Of a stretch of 64,000 nt of DNA, positions 31,651 through 45,461 are shown one piece after another (within the stretch, counting starts at the first letter, position 1; each line of letters begins with the position of its first letter). The notes beneath the pieces are model-generated. The model was not told where the DNA came from. It worked only from the letters and a program-made list of their open reading frames with translations, and ran no database searches. Where the stretch lies: positions 1,736,001-1,800,000 of the forward strand of contig JAHYIO010000037.1 of assembly GCA_020543525.1 (NCBI GenBank), read 5' to 3'. The DNA comes from Coriolopsis trogii. Its lineage: Eukaryota > Basidiomycota > Agaricomycetes > Polyporales > Polyporaceae. The position numbers were made by a program, and so were the translations under genes.

Positions 31651-34076
31651 TCAATTCGGGCCCACGAACTGGTAGAGTATCCTCCGGACAAGCCCCGAGA
31701 GGTACTGTGGATCGTTCTGACCAAAGTTCGAGTGAGCACGGACCGTTCCGAGCAACACAGCGGGCGAGGCAACTGACCTGGTACGTACTCTGCGATCCCC
31801 GACCACGACCACGACCACGTCCACGCCGTTCCCCGCTCTCCCATCAGCACCGCACACAAACACGCGCCCGAGGACGCGAACGAGGACGGGGGAGGACGTA
31901 CCATGACCATGCCCATCCCGACCGCGGTCAGGAGCGGCTCGCCGAGGCTGCCAAACGGCACGACCCAGCCCTTGCCCCGCGCCATGACCCACGCGCTCTC
32001 GAGCGCCTTGGGGAGGACGTACATCGCGAGCTCCTCCCGCCTGCGCTTGTCCTCGACGAAGAGCGAGAGGCCGGAGAGCATGCCCCCGACGAACCACGAC
32101 GGCTTGCCGTACAGGATCCTGAACCAGCTCTCGGGGATGCGCTTCACGAGCGCGACGAGGAGCGACTTGGACGCGGACCGGCGCAGGGACTCGAGCTTCT
32201 CGTACAGGTTGTGTTTCGAGCACAAGTACGCTGCATCACGCGTGCGCGGGGATTAACGATCATCTTCATCATCTCCAGGTTGCAGACAGAGGACTCACAC
32301 TGGTAGATGACGACGAACATGCCGAGGAAGGACGAGCTGCGGGCCGTGCCCCACGCCGCGCGCAGCAGCATGCTCGTCGGGTTCTTCAGGAACTTCTCCC
32401 GGCGGAAGAGCATCATTGGGATGAAATGGAGCGCGCCGTAGATGGGCAGCATCCAGCGGAAGACCTCCCAGAAGTGCGCGTACTGGACCGTCACGCACGA
32501 GTCGATGTCGGGGTGGACGGAGGCGCAGGGTACCATGCGGAGGCCGTACGAGCGAACGTCCTCGGGGAGGCGGGCTTTCGCGATGCGCTCCGACAGAATG
32601 GCGTGGTTGTTCTTTGTTATTCCCTGTATCACAGGTGAGCTATGTCATGGTCGACACGGAAAGCGTCAGTACCTTGTATGAAAGGACGCGCTCCATGTGT
32701 GCTGGATCGAACACGCCGTCGCGAACGAGAGACTTGTTGATCAACACGGCTTCTTCGGGAACCTTGGACGCGACTTGTATCCTGTGACAAAGTCAATGCA
32801 TTGTCTCTTACAGCAGAATTTAGGACCACTAGCCATTTGTTGTACGATGGAGGCAAAGTCTCCGGACGCATAAGGAATCCATACATGATCTGTCCACAGC
32901 TTGACAAACCGTCAATAAGTGCCTACAGCTGAGCTGCTAAAACACTCACCACAACGCGAAGACCAGTACGTCTCCGTGGGGAATCTTGAAGCCACGCTTG
33001 TCCGACTGAGCATTGAACGAACCCTGCAGCCCTCTACAAGCGCGCTCGTCACGCCAATCCCTTCCACGCAACAGCGACTCGTTCACTCACCGGACGAACA
33101 TCTGCTGTGCGATGCCCACACGCCGCGACCGCTTCTCGAACAGGATGGCGACGGCCCCGGCGATGGACCCGGCGGCGGCAGAGTACCACCACCGCGTCTT
33201 CTTCCGCACCCACACCTGGTGCGCCTGCGCGCTCGCGGACAGCCTCGCATGTCGGGGAGCCCGCGCGGGTACGGACGCGAGCTCCATCTCATCGAGCGTG
33301 TCGTCGTCAAAGGGCGAGTCCGCCGCGCTCAGGCTCGTGCTCGCATTCGGGGCCCTGCGCCTGACGGACTGGCGGAAGAGCGAGCGCTCCTGCCCGTGCG
33401 TGCCCCCTTTCTGTTCGGGCTGGGGGAGGAGGATGGGCAGTGCGTTCAGGATGAATTTGTAGAGGGCGACGAACGAGCCTGCAGAGGGCCGCCGCTGCCA
33501 GTGAGCCCTCCGAGAATGGGTTGCGGAGGCCAGGACATGCGGGACGTACCAATCATGGCCGCGAACCGAGCCGAGTCTTCACCAAACAGTGCATGGCGTA
33601 CGAGGCTCAACCGGTATCGCCTACGGTCAGGCATGACGACGGAACAGATGGGATGAGAAGCATGCTCGGTGCAGAGGGCGGACGGGGAGATGTGCGCACA
33701 CACACACACCTGGGTATCCTCTTGATCCGTGTCAACAGCAAGATAAAGTTCACGCCCGAACGGATAGCGAACGCGAGCGCACCAGACCCTGCACATACGC
33801 AGATCAGGAGCAAGCTGAAGAGCGAACGGCGCACGACGTACTGAGGCCTCCCCGACAAGCATGCTCCATACACTCTCCCAGATTCAGCAGCTCGACAGGC
33901 TTCTCCCCGCGGTCCCTCCACACCGCCCTCCTCGCCTCTCTCAGGTGCTCCTCGTAGTTGGCGAGCACGACGAGGTTCTCAAACGAGGCCATTGCGCGGC
34001 GCGGGGTGAAGTGGATGTAGGAAGGGGTGCGTCCAAGCGTGGGGGGACTATCAGGCGTGCGCAGCGAGGAGGCCAT
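31651..34076 (-). CDS. TMEM135-like multi-pass membrane protein
   Basis: TMEM135 proteins act at mitochondria and peroxisomes in organelle dynamics and lipid handling. ATG at 34076 (MASSLRTPDSPPTL). The N-terminal region has the Cys-containing block typical of the family (LLNLGECMEHACRG). Hydrophobic stretches follow (RRSLFSLLLICVCAGSGALAF, SFVALYKFILNALPILL, WWYSAAAGSIAGAVAILFEKRSRRVGIAQQMFVRG, VLVFALCCGQIMYGFLMRPETLPPSYNKWI). Then come the C-terminal blocks: HFWEVFRWMLPIYGALHFIPM, LLRAAWGTARSSSFLGMFVVIYQ and PSWFVGGMLSGLSLFVEDKRRREELAMYVLPKALES. It ends RRILYQFVGPN at 31651. About eight introns. Blocks and order agree with fungal proteins carrying the TMEM135 N-terminal domain. The exact organelle cannot be read from the sequence. 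Confidence 0.8.
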
Positions 34077-34610
34077 GGTCACCAGGTCGAGCTGTGCGGC
34101 ATATATTAGGCTTTTTCAGGAAAAAGTACCGCGTCGGGAAGGCGTAGAGACAATGCCGGGCCACGCCCGTTGGGGAGGTGCGACGAGGTGGGGAACGTCT
34201 GGGGTAAGACCGGGGCTGGCCAGTAGCCCGGCTGGGATTTTACCACACCCGTCGGCCACTGACCTCACATCACTCAAAATCACAGGCCCCGGGCGCTGGG
34301 TGCAATGCCCACTGCAGTCGTGTAGAGAACTAGATAGGTCCGAGGACTACTACAATGCTACTTATAGAGACTGATGATGCGGGTCCGTTCAATGCAACGA
34401 GATACGTATGTATGAAGTCTGGCCGAGAACCGGGAACTAACTAGCTACTTAGCATGAGGAGGGCGAGATGTCCGAATGTCAATGAGAGTCCGCGAAATGG
34501 AGTTCGTCGTCGCCAGCCATATACACATCCACAACCTTTCCAGAACGAACGCACGAACGAGAATCACGATGCTGAAACCACATCCCAAACACCCAACCTC
34601 TCCAAACCGT
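34077..34610. other. Intergenic, TMEM135-like upstream region and chitin synthase 3' side
   Basis: 534 bp; both genes are on the minus strand. Open frames near 34454-34760 are shadows of the chitin synthase end or short chance frames. No gene seen. Confidence 0.55.
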
Positions 34611-37600
34611 CTACGACTGCGACAGGATGTGGTCGATCGCCTCGTTCAAGAACTGCTTCCTGCCCGACAGGTCCGCCTTCGGGAACCGCGCCTGCATCGC
34701 TTCTCGTGCAGTCCTGTTCGCACACCGTCAGCTTCTCTGCATTCAGTCCGGACCCATCGATAAGAGAGAACGCACTTTTTCGTGACAGTCATCAGGTCCT
34801 GGGTGCTCAGATACGCCCTCAGCGCCGTGATCAGCTCCTCGTCCGTCGGGTCCGTGCTCATGCTCGGCCCGCCCGCGAACGGATTCACGGTCGTCGCGAG
34901 CGAGAACGTCGACATCGGCCGCTGCATCATCCCCGGGGCCATCGGTGGCGCGAAGCCTCCTTGCGACCCGTGTATGTCTCCGCCGCCAAACATGTTCAGG
35001 TTCGTCATCACCGTGTTCCGAGGCGCGTTCGGCATCATTCCGTACACGCTCCCCGTATTCTGGTATGGCATGGCAGCAGGCATGGCCATCCCACCGCCAT
35101 AGTCAGAGCCATGAACAGACCCCGAGCCACCGAATGGCATGAAGGGCAGCGTGGGCAAGCCGAACTGCGAAGGCGCTCCGCCATAGTGGGACAAGTTGCT
35201 CTGGGAGTTGTTGCCATGGTACGTAGAGCCTTGAGGGTTCGTCAGGTTCGTGTCTCGGTAATAATCGCCTGCTTGTGACCTCGACGGAGAATGCGCTCTC
35301 GAGGCTGGGCCGCGCGACCTGTTGGCGACAGAAGGCGCCTTGCTCTGGTACCCAGTCTCGTCCGAACCGTGACGGGAGCCAGTCTCCCATGCTTCGGCTT
35401 CGTATTCCGAGAACTTCTTGAGAGGGATCATGCTCTCGTCGTATTTCTCATCGTCATTCATGATGACCTTCTTGTTGCTGCCTTCGCCGATGACGAGACG
35501 AGTGTTACCCCAACTGAAGTCGTCCATGCACCAGAAGGCGTATACGGGTAGGAAGAAACTGTAGACCGGATACCTGCAATGGAGAGTGAGTAAGGGATAT
35601 ATGGGTTACTATGGAATTCGCTTACGAGAGAAGGTAGACGACCATCCAACCGACGAGCATAAACTCGCGCTTGAGAATGAAGATGAGGGCCTACGGTACG
35701 GTTGCGTCAACGAGTCAATGATGAGCAGACACTTCGAGATGGATGCACTCACTTGAAGACCGTAAACTGCTGCAATCATGATGATGGAGATGATCGGCAA
35801 CGCAGCCTTGCCAGTAGCAACGACGATAATTAGGTAGACGAGCTAAGAAGACCCATCGTATCAGCCACATAAGACCGTCAGATACGGGATAATACGCACA
35901 TAGACGACGGTCGACGGCAGGATGAGAGTACCCAGGAGATCGATGAAGACGAAGAAACGCATCGAGAAACAGCAGAAGCCGAACAGTTCCGGGAGGAAAA
36001 CGAGCTCGCACAGGTTATGGACCGTCGAGTTGATCCACCGACGACGCTGCGAGAACAACACCCGCCACGACTCGGGGGCGATCGTGTGTGCGAGCGCGTC
36101 CGGCGTGAACTTTGTCCTGAACGTCGGGAAGTGCTTGAGCAGGAGCGTCGTCAGATAACGATCTTCACCGAGCGAGAACAGGTTCTTCTTGTGCAGTGTG
36201 TCCACGATGGGCTCCGCGTACTCCTCGATAACACGGTTGGAGATAATGATCGGTCGACCCTTGTCCGCGGTACGGATCCGGTACATCGAGAAACATCCAG
36301 GCAAACATGTCACCGAGCCGAACAAGCTCTCGAACGCCTTGGACAAGTGGTGGGAAATGTAGTACTCGTATACCTAGCAAGCACGTTCATTGAGCAACAC
36401 ATAAACACCCTCGTCAGTCGCTTGCTTACCTGGATCATCGTCCACCACGAGCCCTCTTCGTTGTCGACCTTTGTCTCACCGCAGATACCGATGATACTGG
36501 AATCGTCAGCTGTGCACGCTACCAGTCGGTTGAGAGAGTCCGGAGTGACAGTCTGCAAAAAACAGCATCAGCAACGATGCACATAGTTGTGAAGAGACAG
36601 AGGCATACCGTATCGGCATCGACGGTGAAGATGTACTCGTAGAACGCAGGATCAATACCAATAACGTTCCGCATCTGGTGATAGATCTCGAGCTCGAGCG
36701 GCGCCATGGGTGCGTCGAAGTGGACCCGGTTGAGGTACTGCATGACCAGAATTTGACTGTCACGCTTTCCTCTGTTGCCAGGCTTCGACCGCTCAGTAGG
36801 CTTGCCGACCTTGACGACGACAATGTACCTGTAGCTGACGGTTAGCCAAGACAGACTACAAGCATGACGGTGACGTACGGGACAACGTGGCCTTCAAACT
36901 CGTAGAGACCGGAGTAAACTTTGCCGTAGTTGAGCTGGCGCGAGCCTTCACCGATAGCCTTGTACAAAAGAGGCTCCGGATCGAGCTTGGGATCGACACC
37001 CAGAATGTCCAGTACAATACGAGGCGTCGTACGATCGTTACCGGTACCGATAATGTTACCGTCGCAGATGATGAAGATCAACTTGCGCTTGTCATCGTAG
37101 TTCAGCGCGGCCAGAGAGTCGATCGTACGGCGCAGCGACTCTTCTCCTTCCGTGTAACACGGGACCTGGCACAGCACGAACTTGTCCAACATCTCTGGAT
37201 TGCGCTTCGGGGTGAGCTGCAGTGCAGCCAAGACTGAAAAAAAACCTATTGAGCGACCATACATGACTAGTGGCAGCGTGACTCACACTTAACACCAATA
37301 GACACCATCAGGATGATCGATGCAACCAGCAGGAGGATGTTCTGCACCTGGCACCGGGGGGTCTTGCGGAAGTCGGTTTTGCCCTGGAAGAACAAGTTGC
37401 TGATGCAGTTGAGGTTCTGTGCTCGTTTCTCAGGACTCAGTCCGCCAAGAATCTGATCCATCTGCTTCGTGATATCCTGCCCAGGCTGCTGCTCGAAAAG
37501 CGAGACAATGTCCTCATCGAGGAAGTTGAAGTCCTGGCTATCGATGGATGCGCTGTAGATGTAGTCCGAGAGATCATACACGTTGTCGTTGTAGATCGCC

Positions 37601-40600
37601 CAATTGCTGCACTATCAATTAGTCCATGCGCTGGAATTGTGAAAGAAAGGAGACGTACCGCTGGTTATCCGGGTCACTCGCTGCTGCCTTGATCGTGTTC
37701 TTGTCCCATACCACAGGTCCTTTGCGGAATTGACGGATCTTCGGGAGGAAGATCGCTGTGTACCAATCCTTCTGGGAGAGCTTCGACCCTTGCTGACCAT
37801 AGGTGGGTCCAGACTTGTGCATAGCCTGAGGAGCCTGGGGAGTGAAATTGGCAGCTGTGAGCTCGATGGTGGTGCCGTCGCTGACAAGTCCTGAACACGC
37901 AAGGTAGATCGGCGGAGGGAAGTATCCGGTCAAGTCTTGACCAGCGACAATCTCCAGGGTATCCGCAGTGTTACTCTTCAAATTCTGGATGTCGGAGTGT
38001 TGACCGTGGATGAAGTTCGTCACGTCGTAGACCGAGCCCTGAATAGCTACCCAGAAGTCGTTGTCCGCCGTGTGCCCGTTGACCTCGTTGATCGCCCAAA
38101 CCTTGTCAAAGTCGGGACAGAGCAACCGGCCGAACTCGACGATGTAGAAGATGACGATGCAGTTGAACAGGAAGATCAGCCAGAAGATCGTCACCTTCTC
38201 CCGCCAAGCAAGCTGTATGTCGGGACGTTTCATCCGACCGAGCTTGGATAGCATGAAAGACGGTATCCACCATGTCGTCAACCTGACAACGAAGAGCCAA
38301 TTGCGCCGCGCTCGACTTGTGGGAACCTCCTCGACGGTCTCCGGCGCCTTCGCGACGATACCAGCCTCCTTGGACGCGCCGTCTGGCGGACCTTGACTTC
38401 CGCCCTCCTTCCAGTCTGAACCCCAACCCTCTCCGGCATCACTGTACGGCGGTGCATCACCATGCGCTGGAGTTGTGGGTGACGGGAACGCAGGGTCGCG
38501 GTATTGTGTCCCATGCGTACCAGTACGAGTGAGCAGCAGGTTGTCCTCGCTCTCGCCTCCCCCGTAGTAGGCACCCGGAGTTAGCGACTCCTGATGAGTA
38601 TACTCAGTAGCGTCGTCCGGAAGGACACTTTCATCGTCGGCCGCTTCAGTGCCACCGCGCTTGGACTCCTTCTCCGTCGCACGAAGCACATCCTCAACGA
38701 CCTTCCATGCGTCATACGTCAACCAGATCATCCGATGGCCAACGACGTAGTCCTCTCCCTCCTTCCATCCGTTCGCCGAGGCACACTGCCGGATCCGTTC
38801 CGCCTCCGAGCCGCGGATCGTAGGAACGTACCGATCGCAGAACTCGTTCTGTTCGAAGTCGACGATAAAATCGTGCTTGCGTCGAGATATGAGGTCAGGG
38901 AGCAGGAGAGCGCGAATCTGCGCTTTCACTCGACGTTTGTCGAACGAGTTGGCGGTACCCGAGTCGTTGGGACGGATGCAGGACACCGTCCAAAGTCGTG
39001 CGCGGTCCAGATTCCACATGATCTCGGAGAGGGTGTAGTTGAGTTGCGTGGAGATGGGATATACCTTGGCGGGGTCGAGACGCGAGTGTTCCTCGCCGGG
39101 TGACACAGTAGCGCCGTCGCGGGTGATGACAGTCGTCGGAGCACGGAGGGGGCGCGACGACACCTGCGCCTGGACGATGATGCTCTCGTCCTTGGAGTGA
39201 CGCTCCGTCGCAAGACTGGGGCCCGCCATGAGCTTCGCGATGAACGGATCAGTGGAGTTGCGCAAGAGAGTGACGAAGGCGCAGTCGAGAATGTCGGTAT
39301 CCTTCTCGATGAAACCCCGTGCATCGTACGTGCAAGCGCCAGCGTAGTGGTTGACGCCGAATGTCATCCGGTCTGGTGCCTCTGCGCTTCCAGGAGCAAT
39401 GAAGGAAGTGTGAACGCCGAACTTGGAGACAAGCTCTTGCAAGATCTCCTCTTCCTTCTTCTCGGTGCTCTTTCCGGACTTGAAGGACGAACACGCCTTG
39501 TTGATGACGCCGAGCATGCCGCCCGGTTTCCTGTGTGCGCGCTCGGAAAGCTGCGCGCCCCGAAGAAGCTCGACACACGCGCCGTTGTCCATGGTCGAGA
39601 TCGCAGGAAGCGAAACGCCGTCGCCCGTAAGCTGGCTGTTGTACCCCACGGAGTCTTCGAATGTGTTTCGGAGGATGTAAGAATGAAGGAGCTCATTGGA
39701 GAAGTTGATGCAGAACTCCTCGAATCCGGATGTGTTCTGAGCACCGAGAAGGGGCGCCGGGCCACCAAAGTACACGGATGCGGACTGTGTGAAACCCTTG
39801 GTCTGGAAACCGGGCTGATCAAAGAGGATGATCTGCGTGGGCGGGGGAGGGTCTTGTGAAGTAGGCGCGATCTTGTGGTTTGCTGTTTCGGTGACAAACG
39901 CGAAAAGAATAGCGTAGAGATCCTTCGCAAGCTGATCGCGTTGGACACCGCTCTGCTGCGCGTTCATCATAACCGTGTACAGCTCCTTCCGCACGTAGCT
40001 GGTCTTATTTGTCAGGACCTCGCTCAGCTCCTCAGCGGGGACCCCAAGCAGACGGGCGACATGGTCGAGTACTGGCTGATTCGCGACGTATGCAGAGACG
40101 TCACGAGCATCCGCCTCCCCGAACTGAATGTTCCCGAGTAGGAGTATAGCCACGAGGAGACCGAAAATAGATGACAGATGCTTCGGCTTGAAACCGAGAA
40201 TCTTCATCGCCGCACGTAGCTCGTCCATCGCAATTGCGTCGTCGCTGAATGGGCCAGCTGGCAGTCGGTAGCATCCGGACGACGCAAGAAGGGCGTAGTC
40301 CGACACGTCCTCTAGCGCATACCTATCCCGCTCCTCGGGCGTAGCGCCTGCGAGGAACTGGTAGAATACGTGGTACGTGCGCTCCTCGAAGGAAAGGCGT
40401 GAGAGCCGGGACTTGTCGAGGCCAAACGTCAAGACTTTAGCAGCTTGGATACGGCCACGGTCGTTGAAGTGCAGCTCGAGGTAACGGCTGTGCCGAGAGG
40501 CGTTGGGGTTAATGAGTGTCTTCGCGTTTCCGAACGAATCAAGGAGTGTGGAGAGCGACTTGATCTGGTCCGCAAGCTTGGCTTCCTTCTTCGAGTGGGT

Positions 40601-41081
40601 AGAGAGCCGGAGAATTTGGTTAACCAGGAGTTGCGAGCTGGAGCTTTTCCCCGATGCCGTGATTCCGCTATAGCAAGGGTTCGTCGTATGTTCCCAAGAG
40701 ACATGCGCGGAGCACTTACCGGAATATGACAGCCTGTGACTCTGTTCTCCTCCTCATGAGCAGGTACACCCTCGCCGCAAGATCATAGAGATGGGGTGGT
40801 AGGCTGGCAGTGCCAGGGAGCGGGAAGCTAGTGTCCTTGTAACACCTCTCTTCGTACTCCTTTGCGCTGATGTCGTTAACATTAGCGAGGGTCTTGTATG
40901 GATTAACGACGATGAGATTTGAGGCGCCGATTCTAGTGTAGGGCAGATCTGCACGAAAGCGAGCTTGGAGAACAGAGAGGATGGTGTCGTCAGAAGGGTA
41001 AACGGTCGCAGAAGATGAGGATGACACGAGGTCGATGAGGTCGCCAGAGCTGATGGCCTGGGAAGCCAATGCGGAGGCCAT
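34611..41081 (-). CDS. Chitin synthase with N-terminal myosin motor-like domain (class V-type)
   Basis: Makes cell-wall chitin from UDP-GlcNAc at the plasma membrane; the motor-like domain aids delivery or retention. ATG at 41081. Motor region: [20 protein letters not shown]-loop [12 protein letters not shown], switch-I-like [16 protein letters not shown], and the 937-codon exon 40432-37619. A cytochrome-b5-like domain ([26 protein letters not shown]) lies near 38000-38080. Membrane segments flank the catalytic domain, which has [33 protein letters not shown] (about 36150-36172) and QRRRW (about 36033-36050). The C-terminus is a Gly/Ser/Met-rich linker and a DEK_C domain ([16 protein letters not shown]...[20 protein letters not shown]), stop at 34611-34613. 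Roughly 1,900 residues, about a dozen short introns. The P-loop is GITASGKS rather than GESGAGKT. Confidence 0.95.
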
Positions 41082-41612
41082 GGCCTGCTAGAAAGGAGGG
41101 GGGAAGAGGGCGTGGACGCCGCTCAGGACAGTGAGCAGACGACAGAAGGTGGAGAGCTGAGAAATGCAGTCAGAGCCAGACTCAAGGCTTCCAGTCTCCG
41201 TCTCCGTGACGCGCGGTCACGGCAACCAACCGCACGCCACAGCTATAGCCGCCGATCACGTACCGACATCCTCACACACCGCACACTGGCCTCCGGTGGT
41301 TCATCCAGGTCAACTACTTATAGTGCAAGTCGTGGACCACTCGGAGGATCCGTAACAGAGCATGTTTGATAGAGTATTTCTCATGGAACTTTGGCGATTC
41401 ACCCATTCTTAACCATTCAGCTCGAAAACGCCCCGCCTCGCAGTCTCGCCTTCTCCATCCGAAAACACTCCCAGCGGTCGCGCTGTGGATGAGTGGACAA
41501 CGTGGCCAGTAATATACAAGAGAACTCAGAGAGACCCGATCGCACACGGGGGATAAGGAAGCAATCTGGAATACACATCTCCATACAGCCGAACAATAAT
41601 TATAGAACTCGT
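41082..41612. other. Intergenic, chitin synthase upstream region and COPI beta-prime 3' side
   Basis: About 530 bp holding the chitin synthase promoter. Overlapping plus-strand frames at 41112-41369 show no motif. Confidence 0.55.
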
Positions 41613-44575
41613 CTACGATTCCTCAGACTCATCGGCTTCTACAGGATGCAAAGATAGTCATGAGCAAGCGGTAACAACATGACGAGCTCAAGATCTCAAG
41701 TCAACAACTCACCTGCATCACCATTTACGAGCGGTGCATCTGACGCCGGCGCGCTGGCCTCGCGCTGCAGAGCCTCGTCCCAGCCCTCCTCAAACAACTC
41801 GGGGTTCGCGGTAGGCTCCGCGATAGACTGCGCCAACTTCGTGCGGTTTTTGGCCTGGAGCTCCCCTCGCCATGCCTGCACAGCTTCCGGAACCTTCGAT
41901 GGTGCGTACGTGCGCGCAAACATCGCCGCTTCTGGTGCGCGGTGCGTCTTCACGAGGAGATCAACGCACGGCTTGGGGTCCCCAAGCTGAAGGAGCGTCG
42001 CGAACGCGAGGTTGTTCTGGCCCTTCTCCTCTGCACGATGATGTCAATATATTGATACCGACAACGGAATACTACGCCCGTGGTATGCGTGTACTCACCC
42101 GCTTTCGCAGCCAGTTGCGCCAAGCCGTCCCGATCACCAGTAGCGAAAAGCAGGAGCATCAGCGCGCTCAGGTCGCCCGCCTTTTCGAAACTCTCGCGCG
42201 CGAGGTCGAACCGCCACACCGCCAGCGCGCGGTCTCCGATCGCTTTCCACTTCGTCTCAGCCTCCAGCTCCGGCACTGTCCGTGCAATCTCGACGGCAGC
42301 GTCCAGGTCGTCGAGTTGGAGGGAGAGATCAAACTTTTGATCCGGGTCTGTTGTCACCTGGAGCGCGAGCTCCTTCAGGCCGCGGCTCTCTAGGAACGTC
42401 GCGATCTTGTTGCGGTGCTCTTTTGGTACGGATGGAAGGATCTCCGCGGCCGCATCCATATCCCCACGGAGAACTGCCGTCTGGTACTCTACCATGCTGA
42501 GGGAGAGCGCGTAGCTGTACACATTGACATCCTTGTCCACCAGGTATACACGGTTATGTGCGGGGATGTAGCCGAGGAGGTATAATGGGCTACGACACTT
42601 TCTTTCAGCATTGCGTAGTCGAGCATTGAGTCTCACTCACGTGTCAAAAGGCGTGATAGTGTAGGACTCGCTCCCTATGAAGTAGTTGAGTCGGTTGGCA
42701 GCTGTGGTGTAGATGAAACAGTCGCCTATCCACTTCGCTGTCTTGACGCTGAAATGCGGTCAGAGTCTGAAGGCATGAGTGACATAAGGGCGTACTTGTC
42801 GGATATCTCCGCGACGAGGTCAAATGCTTCCTCCACCCCTTCGTCACCGAGGTCTGCACCGGATTCGAGCTTGAAGTTGTAGGCATCGCGATCGAAACGA
42901 AGGACGTAGAAAGAGTCTCCCGAAGCGATCGCGACAAGGTTGCCAGTGCCAGACCAGTAGATCTAGTACCGCGTGTGAGCATACTAATATAGAGACGATC
43001 TACATCTCTACTTACGTTCTTGGCGTCAACTTCTACTCTCCGGACAATCTCGCCCGACTCCCAATCCCAGAATAACACGAAGCCAGCCCCGCGTGCACCA
43101 AGAAGAGTGCCACCATGAAGACCGTCAATTGCCCATGATCCCGCACCCTTCAAGGCCGGGCTGCTGCGTTCGCGGAAGTTCTTGTACACGCGAACCTTCA
43201 TGCGACCCTCAAGGATAGCGTATGTGTTCGAGTCCCCAGCCCATGCGAACGAGTTGCCGTTGCCGAAGGCCTTGTTGCGCCATGCAAGTGCAGTGTAGAC
43301 AATGTATTCGCCGTCGCCTACGACGGTCACAAAACGGCCGTTGGGTGAGTGCACGAGCGAAGTTGCGAATACTTCCGTAGTGCCAAGTTCCTTAATGGAA
43401 AGTGGTATCCTATTGCCGTCAGCGATCGAATCTTCCTGGATGGTTTGAATATTGGCCGAAAGGACTTCATTGTTACGTGTATACACGAGCTTCCCGGAAG
43501 GATCCATGCTGTATGTAGGTTCATCACGTCCAAGCTGTCGAGATGTAAATGCACTGGCTTGATTGAGTAGTCACAGTACAAACCTTGACGACGACAAGAC
43601 CTTCATCATATCCAACAGCAACCTCATTTGATGACTTGCGGAGCGCAACACACCAAGCACGCTCTAGTGCATAGCTCAACGTGTTCACCAAACGATATGT
43701 ACCGCTGTTCCAGAGCTTGACAGTGCCATCTTCGCTACCGCTGATGATTAACGGCAGATTGGGGTGGAATACAACGAAGAGGACGTTGTTCGAGTGTCCT
43801 TCCAGCGTCTGCACGCAACTCTTGCTCAAGTAGTCCCATACCTTCACGGTCTTGTCGTCACTTGCAGTGACGAGATATGGCTTGTCAGCGCCGGGATAGA
43901 AGTCGACAAAGTTGACGCCCTTGTCATGCGCTTCCAATGTGAAGTTCGGCGTTGAGGAGCCTAACGACCAGATCTTGACTGTGCGGTCCAGACATGAAGA
44001 GGCGAATGTGTTGGGGTCTTTGGGATTCACCGCAATGTTCATGATGTAATGAGTGTGACCTTCGTATGTCTACTCTGCCCTTGAGATGCATGATCGTGAA
44101 GCAACAAGACGGTTCACGCACCTGTATGCATCTCCATTGCTTGTCCCAGTCCCATGCTTTGATCGTCATATCATCACTACCCGTCAAGACGATACTCGCA
44201 GTCGGGTGGACGGTGAGGCATCGAATGTAGTCCGGGTGGGCTTCAAAGGCAGCGACCTTCTCGTGCGTGTTGTAGTTGAAGACGCGGAGCTGGAAGTCAT
44301 CCGAACCTGCGACGAACCAGTTCTTGCGGGGAATGAAGCGGACGCAACGAACGGGGACCTCGGAGACCTCAAAGGTCTTGACCAGCGCGCCCGAGTCGTG
44401 GTTGTAGATATTGACCGTGCCATTATACAGACCGGTAAGGACCCAGGGCTCAGTAGGATGAAAGTCGACGCCTTTCACGCGATCCGAACGAGTGAAGAGT
44501 TTCCGCTGAGTAGAGATTTCAGCTTGTGGGGTTCATGTATGCGCGTATCTGACCCACGTTGATGTCCAGCAACAT
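41613..44575 (-). CDS. SEC27: Coatomer subunit beta-prime (COPI, Sec27)
   Basis: Beta-prime-COP is part of the COPI coat B-subcomplex, which recognises dilysine cargo and returns proteins from Golgi to ER. Start MLLDIN|RKLFTRSDRVKGVDFHPTEPW at 44575; the first intron follows codon 6. The N-terminal WD40 propeller is clear: LTGLYNGTVNIYNHDSG, FVAGSDDFQLRVFNYNTHE, LTGSDDMTIKAWDWDKQWRC, ASSCLDRTVKIWSLGS, VTASDDKTVKVWDYLSKSC and ISGSEDGTVKLWNSGTYR. A second propeller and the alpha-solenoid follow (PEEL-like blocks such as FATFLESRGLKELALQVTTDPDQKFDLSLQLDDL, WKAIGDRAL, LMLLLFATGDRDGLAQLAAKA). It ends with a short acidic tail EADESEES at 41613. Seven or more introns. Confidence 0.95.
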
Positions 44576-45461
44576 GTCTGTGCCTGAAGGGGACGCACGA
44601 CGTCAAGAAGTAGTGAATAGCCGTGCAAAGAGGTCGAATGAAGGTCGTAGCTGAATGAGGAAGGGACGGCGTAGACGTGGAAAAGCAGGAGCGGTGCAGC
44701 GCGCGTCGTGGCGTCGGTCCTCTGATTGCAACTCCCACAGGCTCGTCTCTCAATGTAGCCAATGCGACTTCCACTGCTCCTGACTGCTCGTTTATGCTCG
44801 TAAAAGTCATTCAACGCTATGGACGGGAACGCGTTCGAGGCCCAAGCCACCGTTTACAAGCAAGACCGCGTGGCTTCAGCGACTTTGATGATGCAGACTA
44901 CGGATGGGCAAGGGCGATGCAAACTCATAGGAGCCATACAGGGCGTGATGGCATCGGGCTAATCGTAAGTCCACGACCCCAGAGGGCAGTTCATATCCGC
45001 GAGACAATGGCGTGGACACGTTCGGGCGCAGTCTTGTCCACCCCGAGCGTCCCTCCAAAGTTACACAACGGTATGCCCGTATATTGCTCTTATTGTCTAC
45101 GCTTGCCAGGCTGGCTGGCGTCCATTTATCGTTGTACTCTGAACAAGAGTACTTGTACCAGGGCTCATGGCGATCACTCGGTAAGAGTCCCCGTCTATCT
45201 GCCATGCATGATCTCGTGCGCCTGGGCAGTACACGTGTGTTCAGCACCCCACGCACCCCAATCTCTTGAGGCAAATCGCATCGTTATCTCGTGGAAAGTG
45301 TCCACAGAAGTTCATCTGCGGCATGCCTCGAGAAAAACGGCAGGCAGGCGTCCACCTCGCCAATATATACGCCATCGCCGTTCTTACTCTCTCCCTCAAC
45401 GAGGAGCCCGGTCTCCAATTTCCTTGCCTTTTCTTCCCCACCCACTGCACCTTTTGCCGCT
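44576..45461. promoter_or_regulatory. Divergent region, SEC27 (-) and WW-like membrane protein gene (+); TATATA at 45364-45369
   Basis: 886 bp. TATATA at 45364-45369 lies about 95 bp upstream of the 45462 ATG. Long open frames at 44677-45555 and 44876-45274 run across this region on both strands but lack motifs and start at, or cross, the real gene in another frame. Confidence 0.5.
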
